Of a stretch of DNA of 64,000 bases, positions 1 through 11,325 are shown piece by piece. Source of the DNA: Phytophthora quininea (Eukaryota > Oomycota > Peronosporomycetes > Peronosporales > Peronosporaceae). The notes under the pieces were generated by a model. It made no database searches, had not been told where the DNA came from, and worked only from the letters and a program-made list of their open reading frames with translations. Where the stretch lies: NCBI GenBank assembly GCA_011947345.1, contig JAAVTG010000077.1, positions 310,001 through 374,000 of the forward strand, in the 5' to 3' direction. Both the position numbers and the translations under genes were made by a program. Positions within the stretch are counted from its first letter, which is position 1, and each line of letters starts with the position of its first letter.

Positions 1-455
1 AACTGCCTGCGCCTATAGTGGTGCCGAGTCCTCTCTTCGCTTGTGCTGCTGCTCCTGGTTCTTCTCTCTCTCCTTGGACCGCACCTCTCAGTCTCCTTGT
101 CCTTGTGTTGTTGCTTATTGCCTCTGTCTCCTGCCAGCTGCACCTTCACAGGCTTCCCCAGAATCTCCATCGCTCCGTCTTCACAGGAATCCACCGCCTT
201 TCGAGCCGCCTCGGGGCTGGCAAACCTCACGAACGCGAAGCCTGGAGGCTGGCCACACAACAGCGGTTGGTCCAGTTGGAAAGCTCATAGAACACAGCTA
301 AACCCTACTCGACGCGCGACCCAGACGCTGTGGATGGTGCCGAAGCGAGCAAAGGCGCTCGTGAGGTGGCTCTCCTTGGCCTTGGGCAGCAGGTTGCCCA
401 CGTAGACGCGACAAGCCTCCTCCGAGGCCGCCAAGGTCAGCTCCTCCTCGCCCAT
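1..455 (-). CDS. SR-type splicing factor (RRM plus RS tail), 3' partial
   Basis: The product is a small nuclear RNA-binding protein of the SR family, expected to act in spliceosome assembly. Exon 1 runs 455-309 and begins MGEEELTL; it carries the RNP2-like motif VYVGNL. A GT-AG intron occupies 308-249. Exon 2 resumes with PPGFAFVRF, the RNP1-like core, and ends the RRM with ILGKPVKVQLA. After the RRM comes a tail rich in Arg, Ser and Lys with runs such as RRERRTRSSS, which is the RS-domain signature. The window edge cuts the gene before a stop codon. The ATG at 455 is the first Met directly before the RRM; an upstream in-frame Met at 539 would add a hydrophobic stretch unlike the family and would overlap the neighbour's promoter. 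It is divergent from ECM29, with about 100 bp between start codons. Which SR subfamily it belongs to cannot be told without the C-terminus. Confidence 0.8.
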
Positions 456-557
456 TTCTAAACCCAAAAGTGATCGAGTTACAAGTCGCAGGGGAAACAC
501 CTTGAGATACGGACTAAGAATTCGAGAACTTCTTAGCATAAATCCATTTTCTCAAAG

Positions 558-3500
558 ATGGACAAGGACGTTGAGGCGCTAGACCGCGTGCTGTTCCGCC
601 TCGCGAGCGTGGACGACGACGAGCGCCTGCTGCAGGTGCTGCAGTCGCTTCTGCCGCAGCTGGTCACACTCTTTCCTCGGTCGCTGTCGACGCCGCTGGA
701 GATCCAACTGAAAGACAAGGCAAGACAATGATCCCTCCCTACTTTCAATTCTGCACTGCTAATAATGGAGCTTTTGCACCAGATTCTGCAAGTGGTTACG
801 CATGTCAAGACTCGTTTACAAGCACTGACTCGCCCTGCACTGCCCCTGGCAGCACTCAGCCAAGTGCTGCAGACGCCAGAGCTGTCGGTCTTCTCGTACA
901 ATATGGCGTCGCTCTTCATCGGTGAGGAGAAGCCTCTCGCATTACTGGTAGTACTTGGGGACGATGATTGCTTACGTATCGAGTCTTGTTCACGCAGAGA
1001 TGGGCTTTGCCGCAGCGTCCAAGGAAGAACAAATGCTCGTACTCTCCAGAATGGCCATGTCGCTGTCCACCTCCTCGTCGGGCCAACAGGAAACGTTCTT
1101 CAGATTGCTAGTCCGTGCGCTTCCTGTGCACTCTTCAGCTCTTTTCCCTCGAGAACAGACGACCGAAGTGGACGCTGAAGGAGACGCGCCCATGAACCCT
1201 CCCGTTGAGAACGACAACAATATTACTGTGGTGCTCGACTTTTTGCTGGATCTGGTGCTGTACGATCTCCCACCTTCTGCAGCCCGCGACTCTGCCGCGT
1301 ATGGTTTGCTAGCGCCGCGTATCGAACGACTGAAACGCGTGAACATTCTAGATCTGAAACGCGACGAGCTCTATGATCGACAACTGCATGCCCTGAAATT
1401 TGTCAAGGAATTGGAAATCCCTACGAAACAGAAAATGATGGTATATCTCGCCGGAAGCGGATCGTTCCACCACGCAGTTAAGGCGTTCGGCGAAGAGCAA
1501 TTATCGCGGGTGGTGAAGTACGAAAGCGCGCAACTGGAGGATGCTGATGTCACGAGGCGCATCATGGCGTTGATTCTGGGAAGCCAAGTGGTCCAAAGCG
1601 CGGGCGCATTTGAAGGTCGCGATGCGCTTCTACTCTCCAACCGCACACGAATGGCCGACGCGAGTATCTTACAAGCGTTGACACTTTTATCAAAGTCAGA
1701 GGCAGCCACAAACGTCCTACCGCTTATGCTGCAATTACTGTGCCAGCTTTTGTTCGGCGAGGAGCCGTCGAGGCCGCCAAATGTGTCGAACAAGATTAAG
1801 CTTGCGACCATGCGACTGTGTGAGTGGACTTTTCATCATTGCCAGCCAACATTTCTCGAAGGCCTTCTGGGTCCTGTCATGTTTCCGACGCTGCTGCGTC
1901 TGCTGATGAACCCACATACTGAAAGTGAAGCGTTAAGTGCAGAATTTGTGCGAGAATTTCGCCAAGGTGTGTACGAGACGTTAGCGTTGCTGGCTACTCG
2001 TGTACCTGGTCTCGTCGCTGCTTCTGAACAAGCCTTTCAGGTGCTTCTTGTGCGCAGTCTCGCTGAAGAAGAGCAACGTACTGGAGCTGGTGCGAATGCT
2101 GTAAAAGCGTTCGCGTCGTTGGCCAGGGCTTACACTACGTCTGCACCGGTTGAAGTTCGAACCAAAGTTCATGACGAACTTATTGCGCTACTCAACGGTT
2201 CGAGGCTCTTTGACCCCACTAAAAACTACGCTCGTGTTCGAGCTGCAATTGCTGCCTGGTGTGCAGAACTTTTGACTTCCAAGGCTAGTAACAGCGAAGA
2301 CATTACGATGCGCTTTGCATTGCTGAGACTGAGTGGCGTAGCTGACGAAGATACTAAACGACTATCATCGAAGGCGTTGCTCACGAAACCATTGCCTTCT
2401 ACAAGCGCGCTGGCGTCTAGCCTGCAAAAACCTTTCCCGACCACGACTTGAAAAAGAGCATGCGTGATGTGGGCGCTGCTGAAAATTGTGTTCGATTCTG
2501 CGTCGAGGTTCTAAAAGCTTCTCACGAGCAGAGCAGTGAGAGCCATTCAAGCGATCGAAAACTCGTGGTGGAGTACGTATTCCAGACTCTTGTGGGTCGC
2601 TCAGAACAAACAATACCGGTGGCGGTATTCGATACTGCAGCACATGCACTCGTAGAACTGTGTGCACTGGACGCAGAAGTGGTGGGCGCTGTCCTTTGTG
2701 GGCACATTCAAGAACTTATTGCCGCTATGAATGTTAGCCAGGACCGCCTGTTCTTGGCCAATATCGCGACGGTCGTGTCGTGTTCTTGTGGTGCTTTATC
2801 TGCTGATCAAATCATGTCGGAGATCGTTCAAATTGGCAAAAGCAAACTCGATGACAGCAGTGTGGCTAACGAGGAACTATGCGGCGTGTTGTATGTTGTT
2901 GGAAGCGCGCTGCGCCATCTCGACAGTGTTGTAAATGTTTCCCACGTCATATCTGACGAAGACATGAAGTTGCTATTATATTGTTACCGTAAAATGGTGG
3001 ATCTACTTGAATCGAAGACGCGAGAAGGCTCGGATTTTACCAAATATCCGAGAAATGAGCACGATCAAACCACTCAAGTGGCTTTGTTGCGTAGCGTAAT
3101 GGATGGCGTTGGAAATGCAGGGAGCCTGGGTATCTTCATGCAAAATGTTTCCCTGATACTGGAAATGAATGGAGCCAACTAAAGAGGAAATCCCTGGACA
3201 GTCTTCGAAGTATCATTGATTGGAAGCTGAAGGCTGTCCACTTCGATGACCAGCTGAATCAGAAACTGTCAGCTTTGAAACAAATCGCTGTCGAGAATTT
3301 GGGTCGATCAACGTCAGGTCTGCCCACTATTGCCAGCGATCTTTCGAGTGCTCTCGAAGAGGCCTTAAAGTCGGTCCTTGATCTTGGAGATGAAGTGAAT
3401 GCAGAGCTCCAATTTACTGTAGGGGAAGCGCTGGTTGCCCTTGGCGCCCATGATCACAAGCAAAACTTTCCAAGTGATCGGAAGACCAAGTATGATTCCT

Positions 3501-6500
3501 TTGGAGAGAACCGAGCTGCTATCATTTTCGAACGTGTGCTAACCAACTATGCTGGATCTCGCCAGCCGAAAGACGCCGCAATGCCGCAGTTTGGCTGCTG
3601 TGTATGTGTGCTGCCGGCCTTAGCGCTACTGACGAGATTCCGTTGACATCGCCGAAGTCCTGGATCAATGTATTCGCATCACCCGCTTATTCACAGTCGG
3701 TTCTGGAGGTGCACGAATTTTTGTAACAATGCTGAACGACGCAGACGAAATAGCAAAGGAAAGTGCTGTCAAAGGACTCGCGTATTTGCGACTGCGTGCG
3801 CCAACTGAGGAGATGGGAGCTCAATTCAGCGATAGTTTGTTTCGACGGCTCCGATGCTTCCGAGCTTTTGCAACCTCTGCAGATGCTGTGGATGAGAGCC
3901 CGGACACTGCTCGTAATGACACCAGTAATAACGGTGTGAGCGCCGCAAATGCGGTAGCAGCCTCCTCGTCAGCATCTACCGTTGAAAATGCCGCCTACCG
4001 TGAAGTCAGCAATGTTGCAGCTGACGTGGGAGACCCAGAACTGATGTACGCGTTACTGTACCTCAGTACAGCAGATCCTATCTGGGAATCGTTTGCATCT
4101 GTGCCGGCAGGCAAAGAACAAATATTTAGGTTCAGCTCGACCGACAAGCACTTTCGTGCTAGCATTATTGCCAAGGCGGGCAATCTATGGATGGCAGATG
4201 AATATGCTCACAAGTCCAAGCTAGTGCCCTGGCTGTTTCTGCTGAAATTCCACTCGAACGACAAGGTAGCAGCAGTGATGACCAATCTCTGGGAGTTTGC
4301 GAAGGGTAACACGGTACTTGCTGGCACACAAAAAGGAGAGAAGGCATTGCTTCAACAGAATTGGACATTGCTGTTCAACTTTGCATTAACTCGGCTCGAG
4401 AACGCCCGAAACTTCAAGTATCGAGAAGCAGCTTGTCTTGCTCTTGTCGATTTACTCAATGGTGCGGAGGCCAACGATGTGCGAGAGGACTTTGCACGGC
4501 TTTGGAAGACTGCGTCGCGTGCCGTTGATGATGTGATGGAGGCAGTGGCTTTGGCAGGTGTCAAGTTGTACCGTTATCTGGGCGAACTGAGCCTTCGCAT
4601 TGCTACAAGCGACGCTACTTGCCGCTCCCAACTGCTGGAGTTTTTGATTGAGCAGGGCATTGTGAATATGAACACAATCTGCCGCGCGCTAAGTATCGAT
4701 GTGCTTCTTCGGCTTGTGAAAACGCTGAAGGCTGAAGATATGCAGGACCGCTTAGCCCCACTTATCCTCAAGTTGCTCGAGTACTTATCTTCGCTCGAGA
4801 TGCCGGAGCTGCAGTACGCCCAGTTTCATGTGGAGAAGAAGGATCAGCTGGAGAGACTTCGCGTCTCTCTCAGTCAGGCTGGGCCCGTAGGTCAACTTTT
4901 AGAGCTAACAACAACCCGTCTGAAGGAGCTTGCCGGAACTGATGGATGTGTGGCAGTCGTTAACCAACTCGTACGTGGTGTTGCTAACCTTCTGAAGTTC
5001 GGCGTTGGGCTGAACACGCGCGTCGGAACAGCCAACTTCGTGGTTACACTGGCGGGTGAGCTGCCATTTGAACTGCGCAAGTGCAATGGAGCCGAATTCT
5101 TGCTACATCGCGTGTTCACCCCGTATATTGGCGCGAAAACAGCAGACGAGAACGACCAATATGATGATGAGGAAAGTCGATACGGCAACGCAGACACAAA
5201 CAGCTCAGAAGTACTCGGAAACGTGATGGTGACCTCAGGATTGAGTGACGGGCTGGTCGTGCAAGCCTACTGTCGAGCCGCAGCATACCTATGTCCTCTT
5301 GTGGACGCACCTGTTGTCCGGGAGTACGTTCGATCCGGTATCTTTGCGTTTAACTCGTTCAGTGCACAAACTCTGACAAATGGAGAGCGCGCAGAACAAG
5401 AGGACGCGGAAGATGGTAGACCAAGAGCACAACAAGTCTACACGAGCCGATTCTTGTTGATCAGTGCGCTTGCAACGATTGAGTTGGTGAAGAAGGTTCC
5501 AGCGATCGCTGATGTAGGTAGTGTGGTGACCGATGACATGCGCAACACATGGTATTGCACGAACGTCTTCCCTGCAGCTTACATCGGACAGTACGCAGCG
5601 ACATCAGCGCTTAAAAACTCATGGACGGTTGTTCTAGATGAGCTACCGCCCACAGTGCTTTATTCGGCAAGCTCGTTGGAGTCGATACTGCATTCAATAG
5701 CTCAACTGTTGGCACATCCGGCGTGGGATACTCGACGACAAGCAGCTCGTGCTCTGCAGGCTGTTTTCGCGAGTGCGACTTATCGTGCAAGGCTGTCACC
5801 TTCGCAGGTGGCTCGAATTTGGCAAAACCTGCTTGATGCTATCCCTGGTCGCCTCTGGAGGGGCAAAGGCGTGATTCTCGAGTCTCTAGTGGCTCTGGCA
5901 GCTGTGAAAGTCGAGACTAGCACAGTTGATGATGACTGGATGGAAATGTTGTCTTCGGTACTGGTGGACGAATGTACTAGAGCGTGGAAGAACCATGACT
6001 TGTCTTATCTGGAGAGTGCGATTGTAAATTTGGGCAAATTCTCAGCTTTGCTACCATCTCAGCAAAGCAGCCTCCGAGCAGCTAACGTGCGCGCTTTACG
6101 TAGTGGCTTTAATGAATGGGTGACTGTTATCGAAGTGAAGGTGAATGACAACAATGATCGTCTATCGCTGCCACCACTGCTCATCAAATGTGTCTTTGAG
6201 GCGCTGGCGCTGATGTGGCCAGAGATCCAGAAGCCCGCTCCTAGTACGATAGATGATAGCAATGCCAAGACAACAGTGGAGACGATTCTGTGGTTATGTA
6301 CGAGCGTGGAGTCGCCGCACCTAGGGGTCTGGAGTGTGCGCAAGGCTGTCTTCCAAGCGTTAGCTGCTCTATTGGGTCGAGCACCTGAGACAGCGCTGGC
6401 GGAAGGTAACAGCAGCATTGTAGAACGTGTCGTGGATTGTTGTTGCGGTTCGTTTGGTGTGGGCGACGGCAAGTACTCGATGATTCGCGTGGCCGCTGCC

Positions 6501-6674
6501 GGTGCACTCACTGCATTACTGAAGCGAGGTGCGGAAAATGCTGGTGTGTTATTACGTTTAGTCGTGCAACGAGAACAAATGATGGATGCTGTTCAGATAT
6601 TGCTGGCAAGTGAGGAAGCATCCGAACAACAAGCAGCATTTGCGGTCAAGAACCAGCTGCTTCAGATGGCATAA
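558..6674 (+). CDS. ECM29: ECM29-type proteasome adaptor/scaffold (HEAT repeats)
   Basis: ECM29 is a long HEAT-repeat protein that binds the 26S proteasome, tethers its core and regulatory particles and links it to other compartments. The N-terminus (LDRVLFRLASVDDDERLLQ) and internal blocks such as LQFTVGEAL and LLNDADEIAKESAVKGL match the family, and the total (about 1,995 codons) fits the usual 1,850-1,900 residues. Exon 1 is 558-719, exon 2 is 771-921 and exon 3 starts at 998. The first intron (720-770) looks like a GC-AG intron. The frame is broken near 2365-2450 (with an in-frame TAG at 2418-2420 in the alternative frame), near 3130-3190, near 3590 and near 3650; coding similarity continues on both sides each time. 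Given the many homopolymer indels elsewhere in the window I read these as sequence errors, though unannotated introns cannot be excluded. From 3729 to 6674 the frame is open for 981 codons. Confidence 0.85.
720..770 (+). other. Probable GC-AG intron in ECM29
   Basis: The first exon ends AAG and is followed by GCAAGA rather than GT; the acceptor is the AG at 769-770. Both flanks are then in the same frame (phase 0) and join IQLKDK to LLHQILQ, which agrees with the ECM29 family N-terminus. An AG before GCAAG is the classical context for GC-AG introns. A GT mis-called as GC would look the same. Confidence 0.5.
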
Positions 6675-6716
6675 ATTGTGGAGCTAGCAAAGAACCAGAT
6701 AAAACCAGTATGCTAG

Positions 6717-8212
6717 CTAAGTCATCGCTCGTAAGAACTTTTGAAGGCAGAACAGAGCTTCACTCGCATTTGGACGGCTTGTTGGTTCCAATGCCATACA
6801 AGCACGCCCCAACTCCACCAAAGCTGCGCCCTTGGCCTCAGCTTCATTCGAGAATTGAGCCTGAAGCTGGCCGCTCAGGATCTTTTGCATGAGCACAGCG
6901 TTGGGCACACTTTTCCTCGACCCAGAGTCCGATGGCCCGCTTGATTCGGTTTGAGAACTCTCGGTAATATAGCGATACGGCAGCATCTGCGTGTCAAGCT
7001 CGGAAAGGACGACGCCGAATGAGAACATGTCGGCTTTCTCGTTGTACCTGCCCCCAGTCATGACCTCAGGCGCCATCCACAAGGAGGATCCGATTCCTAT
7101 TGTCATCGACTCGGTTGCAAGCTCGCGGGATACACCAAAATCCGTGACTTTGGCATCCAAGTCTTCATTGAGTAAAATATTCCTGGACTTGAGATCACGA
7201 TGCAGCACTGGCTGATTCAGAGAGTGTAGGTACGTGAGCGCGTGTGAAACATGGAGCGCAACTTTAACCTTGGCGGCGTCGAACCCCATCGGGTTTTGGT
7301 CCTTGTCAAGCGTTTGGAGGTACGAGCGCAAGTCTCCGTTATCGGCGAACTCGAGCACCACACAGAGGTCTTTGAAAGTATTCCACGCGATGCCCACGAG
7401 TTGAACGATTCGAGGGTGCTCTAGCGACCCAGTAAGTTTTGCTTCCGCCAAGAAGGAGCCGACGTGCTGCAGGTTGTTTCGATGCGCAGGCAGCAGCATC
7501 TTCACAGCCACACTCTGAGGTTGAGCGAGATGCTGTCGATACACTGAGGGCAGCGCTGGAAGGGATCGGGAGTAGGTGCGCTCGTTCCGGGTGTGGTCGA
7601 GGGAGAAGATGCTGACGGCGATGTTGCTGAGTAAACACTCACTGTGTAGTAAAACATGTTTTGCTGGACGCTGCACTCGGTCAGGTTGGACGAGTTCGTG
7701 GTTGAAAGTGTAAACTCAGGGACTCCGGTGCAGAAGGTGCTCGAGTTGAAGTACACATACGTTGCTTGGCCATCCGCATACGCAGTCGCCTTGTGACTTG
7801 CCTTTCCGTTTTTCACTTGGCATCTCCCGTCTGCGATGTAAGCGTCTCCGTACATGAGATCATTGCAGCCGTCGGATGCATACGCACTGACAAGCAAGTA
7901 TGGGTAGCCGTGGCTCGTTGCAACTTTATTGAAGTAGGAAGACCAATCCTCGGCACACTCGACGCTGTTCTGGAAAGCACCTGCAGTATCATTGTCGGAT
8001 GCTGAGCATGCGTTTGGCTGAGTTGGATGGTGTTCTTGGATGAAAAGTTCGTACGGGGCAGCGGAGCAGTCGGGCGATTCGTAGTACGCCACGGTCACCC
8101 ACCAGGGGCAGCTGCTGCTGCTGCCGCTGACAGAGCTGCGAGAGCTCATCGACCTGAAGAAACGTTGGCGATACTGGAAGTGGTCTGCGGTACTCACACC
8201 TGCCAACACCAC
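6717..8212 (-). pseudogene. Collapsed TKL receptor-like kinase: ectodomain joined to a kinase lacking its glycine loop
   Basis: The kinase half (about 7580-6717) has the VAVK lysine, HRDLKSRN catalytic loop, DFG, and WMAPE motif, and belongs to the tyrosine-kinase-like group so common in oomycetes. The upstream half (8150-7600) is a secreted, Cys-rich, Asn/Ser/Thr-rich segment (WWVTVAYYESPDC; repeated single cysteines; a Ser/Pro/Thr stalk) typical of oomycete receptor-kinase ectodomains. Between them the transmembrane helix, juxtamembrane region and glycine-rich loop expected in such genes are absent, and the two halves lie in different frames, meeting near 7540-7600. A normal-looking intron (about 8195-8147) sits at the 5' end, preceded by a hydrophobic signal-like stretch without an ATG in its frame. 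The simplest reading is an internal deletion plus start loss, making a pseudogene; a local assembly collapse between paralogues is the alternative. Convergent with ECM29, 42 bp between stops. Confidence 0.65.
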
Positions 8213-9988
8213 TCCATAGAACGATATCCAGATGACAAGCGCTCTGGGCGGATAAGGTCAAGCATTGTGCCTAACTGTCCATTCACCCCTTCCCGGAGCA
8301 CTTCAAGCTGCTCGAACGCCGTTATGGTGCGATGCGGCCTTACAGCAGTGGTGACTGCAGTCATAAAGAATGAGTAGTCGTGGGCTTGGGGGAAATGAGA
8401 CTGTTGCCACTTGCTTTGAGGGCCATCGAAGAAGATGTCGTCGTCGTCGTCCTCGCTGTTGAACTGCAGGGTGGGTCCAGCCTGGTGTCTTTCACATGAG
8501 AATGCGGTAGTCATCGCTGGCAGGAAGCCGAGGCGCACGCGGCCGGACTCGGAGCGCCTCATCCGCCACGGACTGGCGGGGACGTTTAATTGGCCGTCGG
8601 CCAAATGACGACAAGCTCACCAGGCCGACTTGACGGCATTACAAGTCCAGCGTAGCGGTCTTGGAGTGGCGAGTGGGCGCCATAGTTCTTCAAGCGAGCT
8701 GTTGGACCAAAGGCAAGTAGTGAAAGTATCTTTAGAGGCGGACCACCGTTGACAACCTCTACATGCCAGCCAACTTCGCCACGTCGTGTGGAATAGAAGT
8801 ACGATGGTTCATGAACTGGTACGGTCCTGGTGGGGGCAATATTAGCCCTATGGGACGACCTCACGAAGACGCTGGCGCCTTATCGCCTGCCATCGGTCGA
8901 TGCCCTCGAGATCTCGGTGGACGGGTAATCTCCAAGCATGTACCTGCTTCATTCATGGATTAACTACCGATGTTGAAGCGAGCTTGCATTGTCGATACCG
9001 GGATATCTGAAGAGCTTTATTACCGAACGAACTGCTCGGATCAAGCTTCCCAACGAGTGGCGTGCGCTGTCCGCTTGCTCCGACTCCTTCAAGTCTGTTG
9101 GTGTCGATGGTGGCAGTATAGTTGTCCTGCTTCCAGGACAGACAGCGCCATACACTGGCCGCCGCAAATTTCTTCTGGCGCGGGCCACCAGAGCTTGGGA
9201 TTTGCCTCGAGGCAGTTGATGGCGCGTAAACTTGAACGACCTGTAGCCAGCCCCGGCTGGCATTTGCACTAATGACCAGCCGAGATCGGCAGCTTGCAGA
9301 GCCATCACGAGTAATGGTGAAGGTTAACAAGCAGAGCCAACACAGCAAGTTACTCCTCCACGACAGCGCTAGCAAATGGCCGTGTGCAATGGTCGACTGC
9401 GGCGTCGATGTTTTTGGCAAGCCTCCTTGCACACACGAGCGGGTCAACACCGTAGTCACTGGAAGCGCATTCACCTCGCGCTCGAAATGGGATTTGAGCG
9501 GTGTTGCATTTTGCAGCGAGTAATTCTTGCTCTTTGTAGCCAATCAGCTGCGTGAATCATTAAAGTCTTGCCGAATGTATGGCCAGCAGCTGATTCCAAA
9601 CGTCGCGGATGTGCAGGAACCCTCATGCGGGAACGCGGAGCTCGGCTAAAGCGGAGCTGCCCAAGGCGAGAATGAGTTGTCAGTTGCCGCAGCACTCACC
9701 GTAAGTTGGAGGGAAATCCTCGTCTCCGTTGCAAGTTCCCGGGGACAGCTTCAAGGTGGACCTCGATAAGTGCGAAAAAGCCCCGAAAGGACGCGCGCCA
9801 ATCCTAGCAGACAGGCGCCCGATTATCAGATATGCCAAATATCGTCCACCACAGTACTCTGTACATCTCCTGCTACTATAATACTAAATTCGTATATCAC
9901 TGTGATTTCCTATATATCTATATACACAGTGTCTTCAGCCTTATTCCTGGCATCTTCGCTCCGTCACCATCTTCCCACCCCTTGAGTC
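8213..9988. other. 1.8 kb without a supportable gene; probable decayed coding sequence
   Basis: Several short open frames occur on the minus strand (for example 8586-8864 and 8953-9543), but none is long, none shows a motif I recognise, and their neighbours in other frames take over at intervals, as in degraded coding sequence. The composition stays coding-like (GC-rich, few long A/T runs), unlike the intergenic gaps elsewhere in the window. I see no terminal repeats, tRNA or tandem array here. Confidence 0.4.
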
Positions 9989-9995
9989 TCACTTT
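9989..9995 (+). promoter_or_regulatory. Oomycete Inr-like element before the PB1/UBA gene
   Basis: TCACTTT fits the oomycete initiator consensus (YTCAYTYY) and lies 51 bp before the ATG at 10046, the usual distance for these short 5' UTRs. The FPR part that often follows (CAWTTT) is not present, so this is a partial match. Confidence 0.35.
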
Positions 9996-10045
9996 GCGGC
10001 TCAGTCTTCAAACGTCGCAGTCGGCCACAAGCACTTTTGATCCAG

Positions 10046-11050
10046 ATGTCCGAGACGATCCTGCTGCAGCTCACGCACTCGAGCGAGACCCATCAGCTCC
10101 GGGTGCCGCTGCGCTCCAGCGCCGACCAAGCGGGCGACGACTTGCTCTCGTACGAGCTGGTGCTGCAGAAGGCCGTCCAGCTCTTCCCGCGACTCGCCTC
10201 CAGCGCCTTCACCGTGGTCTACCGCGACGACGAGGGTGACATCGTCACGCTCTCGCACGCGCTCGAGTTCTCCGAGGCCTGTCGCGTGCTACTGGACAGC
10301 TCGGCGGCCCGTGCAGAGCCGCCCACGTTGCACTTCTACATCCTGGCCAAGGTCTCGCTGCGGGACAAGGTGGCCCCCGTGCTCAGTCGAGTCGTCGAGC
10401 TCGCTCGACTAGCGGGACAGGCCACGCAGCAGCTCCGTAATAGTGAGCTGCTGGGCAGAGGACGAGACTCCATCGCCCGCCTGGCCGGCGGAGCGGTCAC
10501 TCAAGCGGGACACGCCATCGAGCACCTGCGCAACAGCGAGATGCTCAGTCGAGGACGAGAATCGCTCGGCAACTCTGCGGGCCACACGAGGACGATCCTC
10601 CTGTTGGCTGGAAGTGGAGTCAGCACACGGCTCCGAAGAGCGGGCTCTGCGGTGGCAGCGGAGCTGGAGCGTCGACGATCCAGCACGTCTAGAGAGAGCT
10701 TCGACCCCACCGAGTTTGAAAAGCCTACGACTGCTACCACGTCCCCATCGACGGAAGTGGTGGACTTACGGCACTCTGTGGCGGCAGAAGCTGAAGTTGA
10801 GGAGGTTGAGGAGGTTGAAGGGGCACAGAGTGAAGAGCAGACGGCGTATGAATCCGATGCAGACACGTTGTGCGACGAAGAGGAAGACCGAGGGCTGGAT
10901 GTGGAAGACAGCCAGTGGGCGGCGCAACTCGCTGTGATCCGCGAGGTGATGGTGCATGTGGACGAGGAGCTCTGCTGCGACCTGCTGGCTCAGCACCAGG
11001 GCAACGTGGAGTCGGTCCTCGCCGAGCTGACAGGCGACGATTTCATCTAA
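10046..11050 (+). CDS. PB1-domain protein with internal repeat and C-terminal UBA-like domain
   Basis: This intact, intronless gene encodes about 334 residues. Residues 5-100 form a PB1 domain: TVVYRDDEGDIVTL carries the acidic OPCA-type motif that lets PB1 domains pair head to tail. Residues 115-200 hold two similar units, QLRNSELLGRGRDS and HLRNSEMLSRGRES, each followed by a small-residue helix. Then comes an acidic, Glu-rich linker, and residues 290-332 look like a UBA/CUE fold (LLAQHQGNVESVLAEL). PB1 plus UBA is the plan of p62/NBR1-type cargo receptors, but the ZZ finger is missing and I see no convincing LC3-interacting motif, so a role in ubiquitin-linked sorting is inference only. The ATG at 10046 is the first Met; an AATAAA follows the stop at 11056-11061. 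Its clean frame contrasts with the broken kinase genes either side. Confidence 0.75.
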   Translation: MSETILLQLTHSSETHQLRVPLRSSADQAGDDLLSYELVLQKAVQLFPRLASSAFTVVYRDDEGDIVTLSHALEFSEACRVLLDSSAARAEPPTLHFYILAKVSLRDKVAPVLSRVVELARLAGQATQQLRNSELLGRGRDSIARLAGGAVTQAGHAIEHLRNSEMLSRGRESLGNSAGHTRTILLLAGSGVSTRLRRAGSAVAAELERRRSSTSRESFDPTEFEKPTTATTSPSTEVVDLRHSVAAEAEVEEVEEVEGAQSEEQTAYESDADTLCDEEEDRGLDVEDSQWAAQLAVIREVMVHVDEELCCDLLAQHQGNVESVLAELTGDDFI

Positions 11051-11055
11051 GTAGC

Positions 11056-11061
11056 AATAAA
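11056..11061 (+). terminator. Poly(A) signal of the PB1/UBA gene
   Basis: Canonical AATAAA starting 6 bp after the TAA stop of the gene ending at 11050, implying a very short 3' UTR. Confidence 0.5.
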
Positions 11062-11325
11062 CTGTTGTAACCTCTTTCGTGTGCTTTTAATCCACGCCAG
11101 TCGTTGACGGTGACGATGCTGAACGGCTTTCCGTTTCCACAAGATCTTTTGTGGACAAGTGAGGTCTCCACTGAAATGTCCACCAGGAAGGCAATGCAGA
11201 TCGTAGCTGACGTAAGGGATGATTCAGAAGATCTCTACTAGTATGCAGGCGTGGGCTCAAGAAGTTGACGAGGATTCAGCTTTGTGTGCTCCATCGCGTT
11301 TTAGTTGAACTCCTTGGGTTACGAG

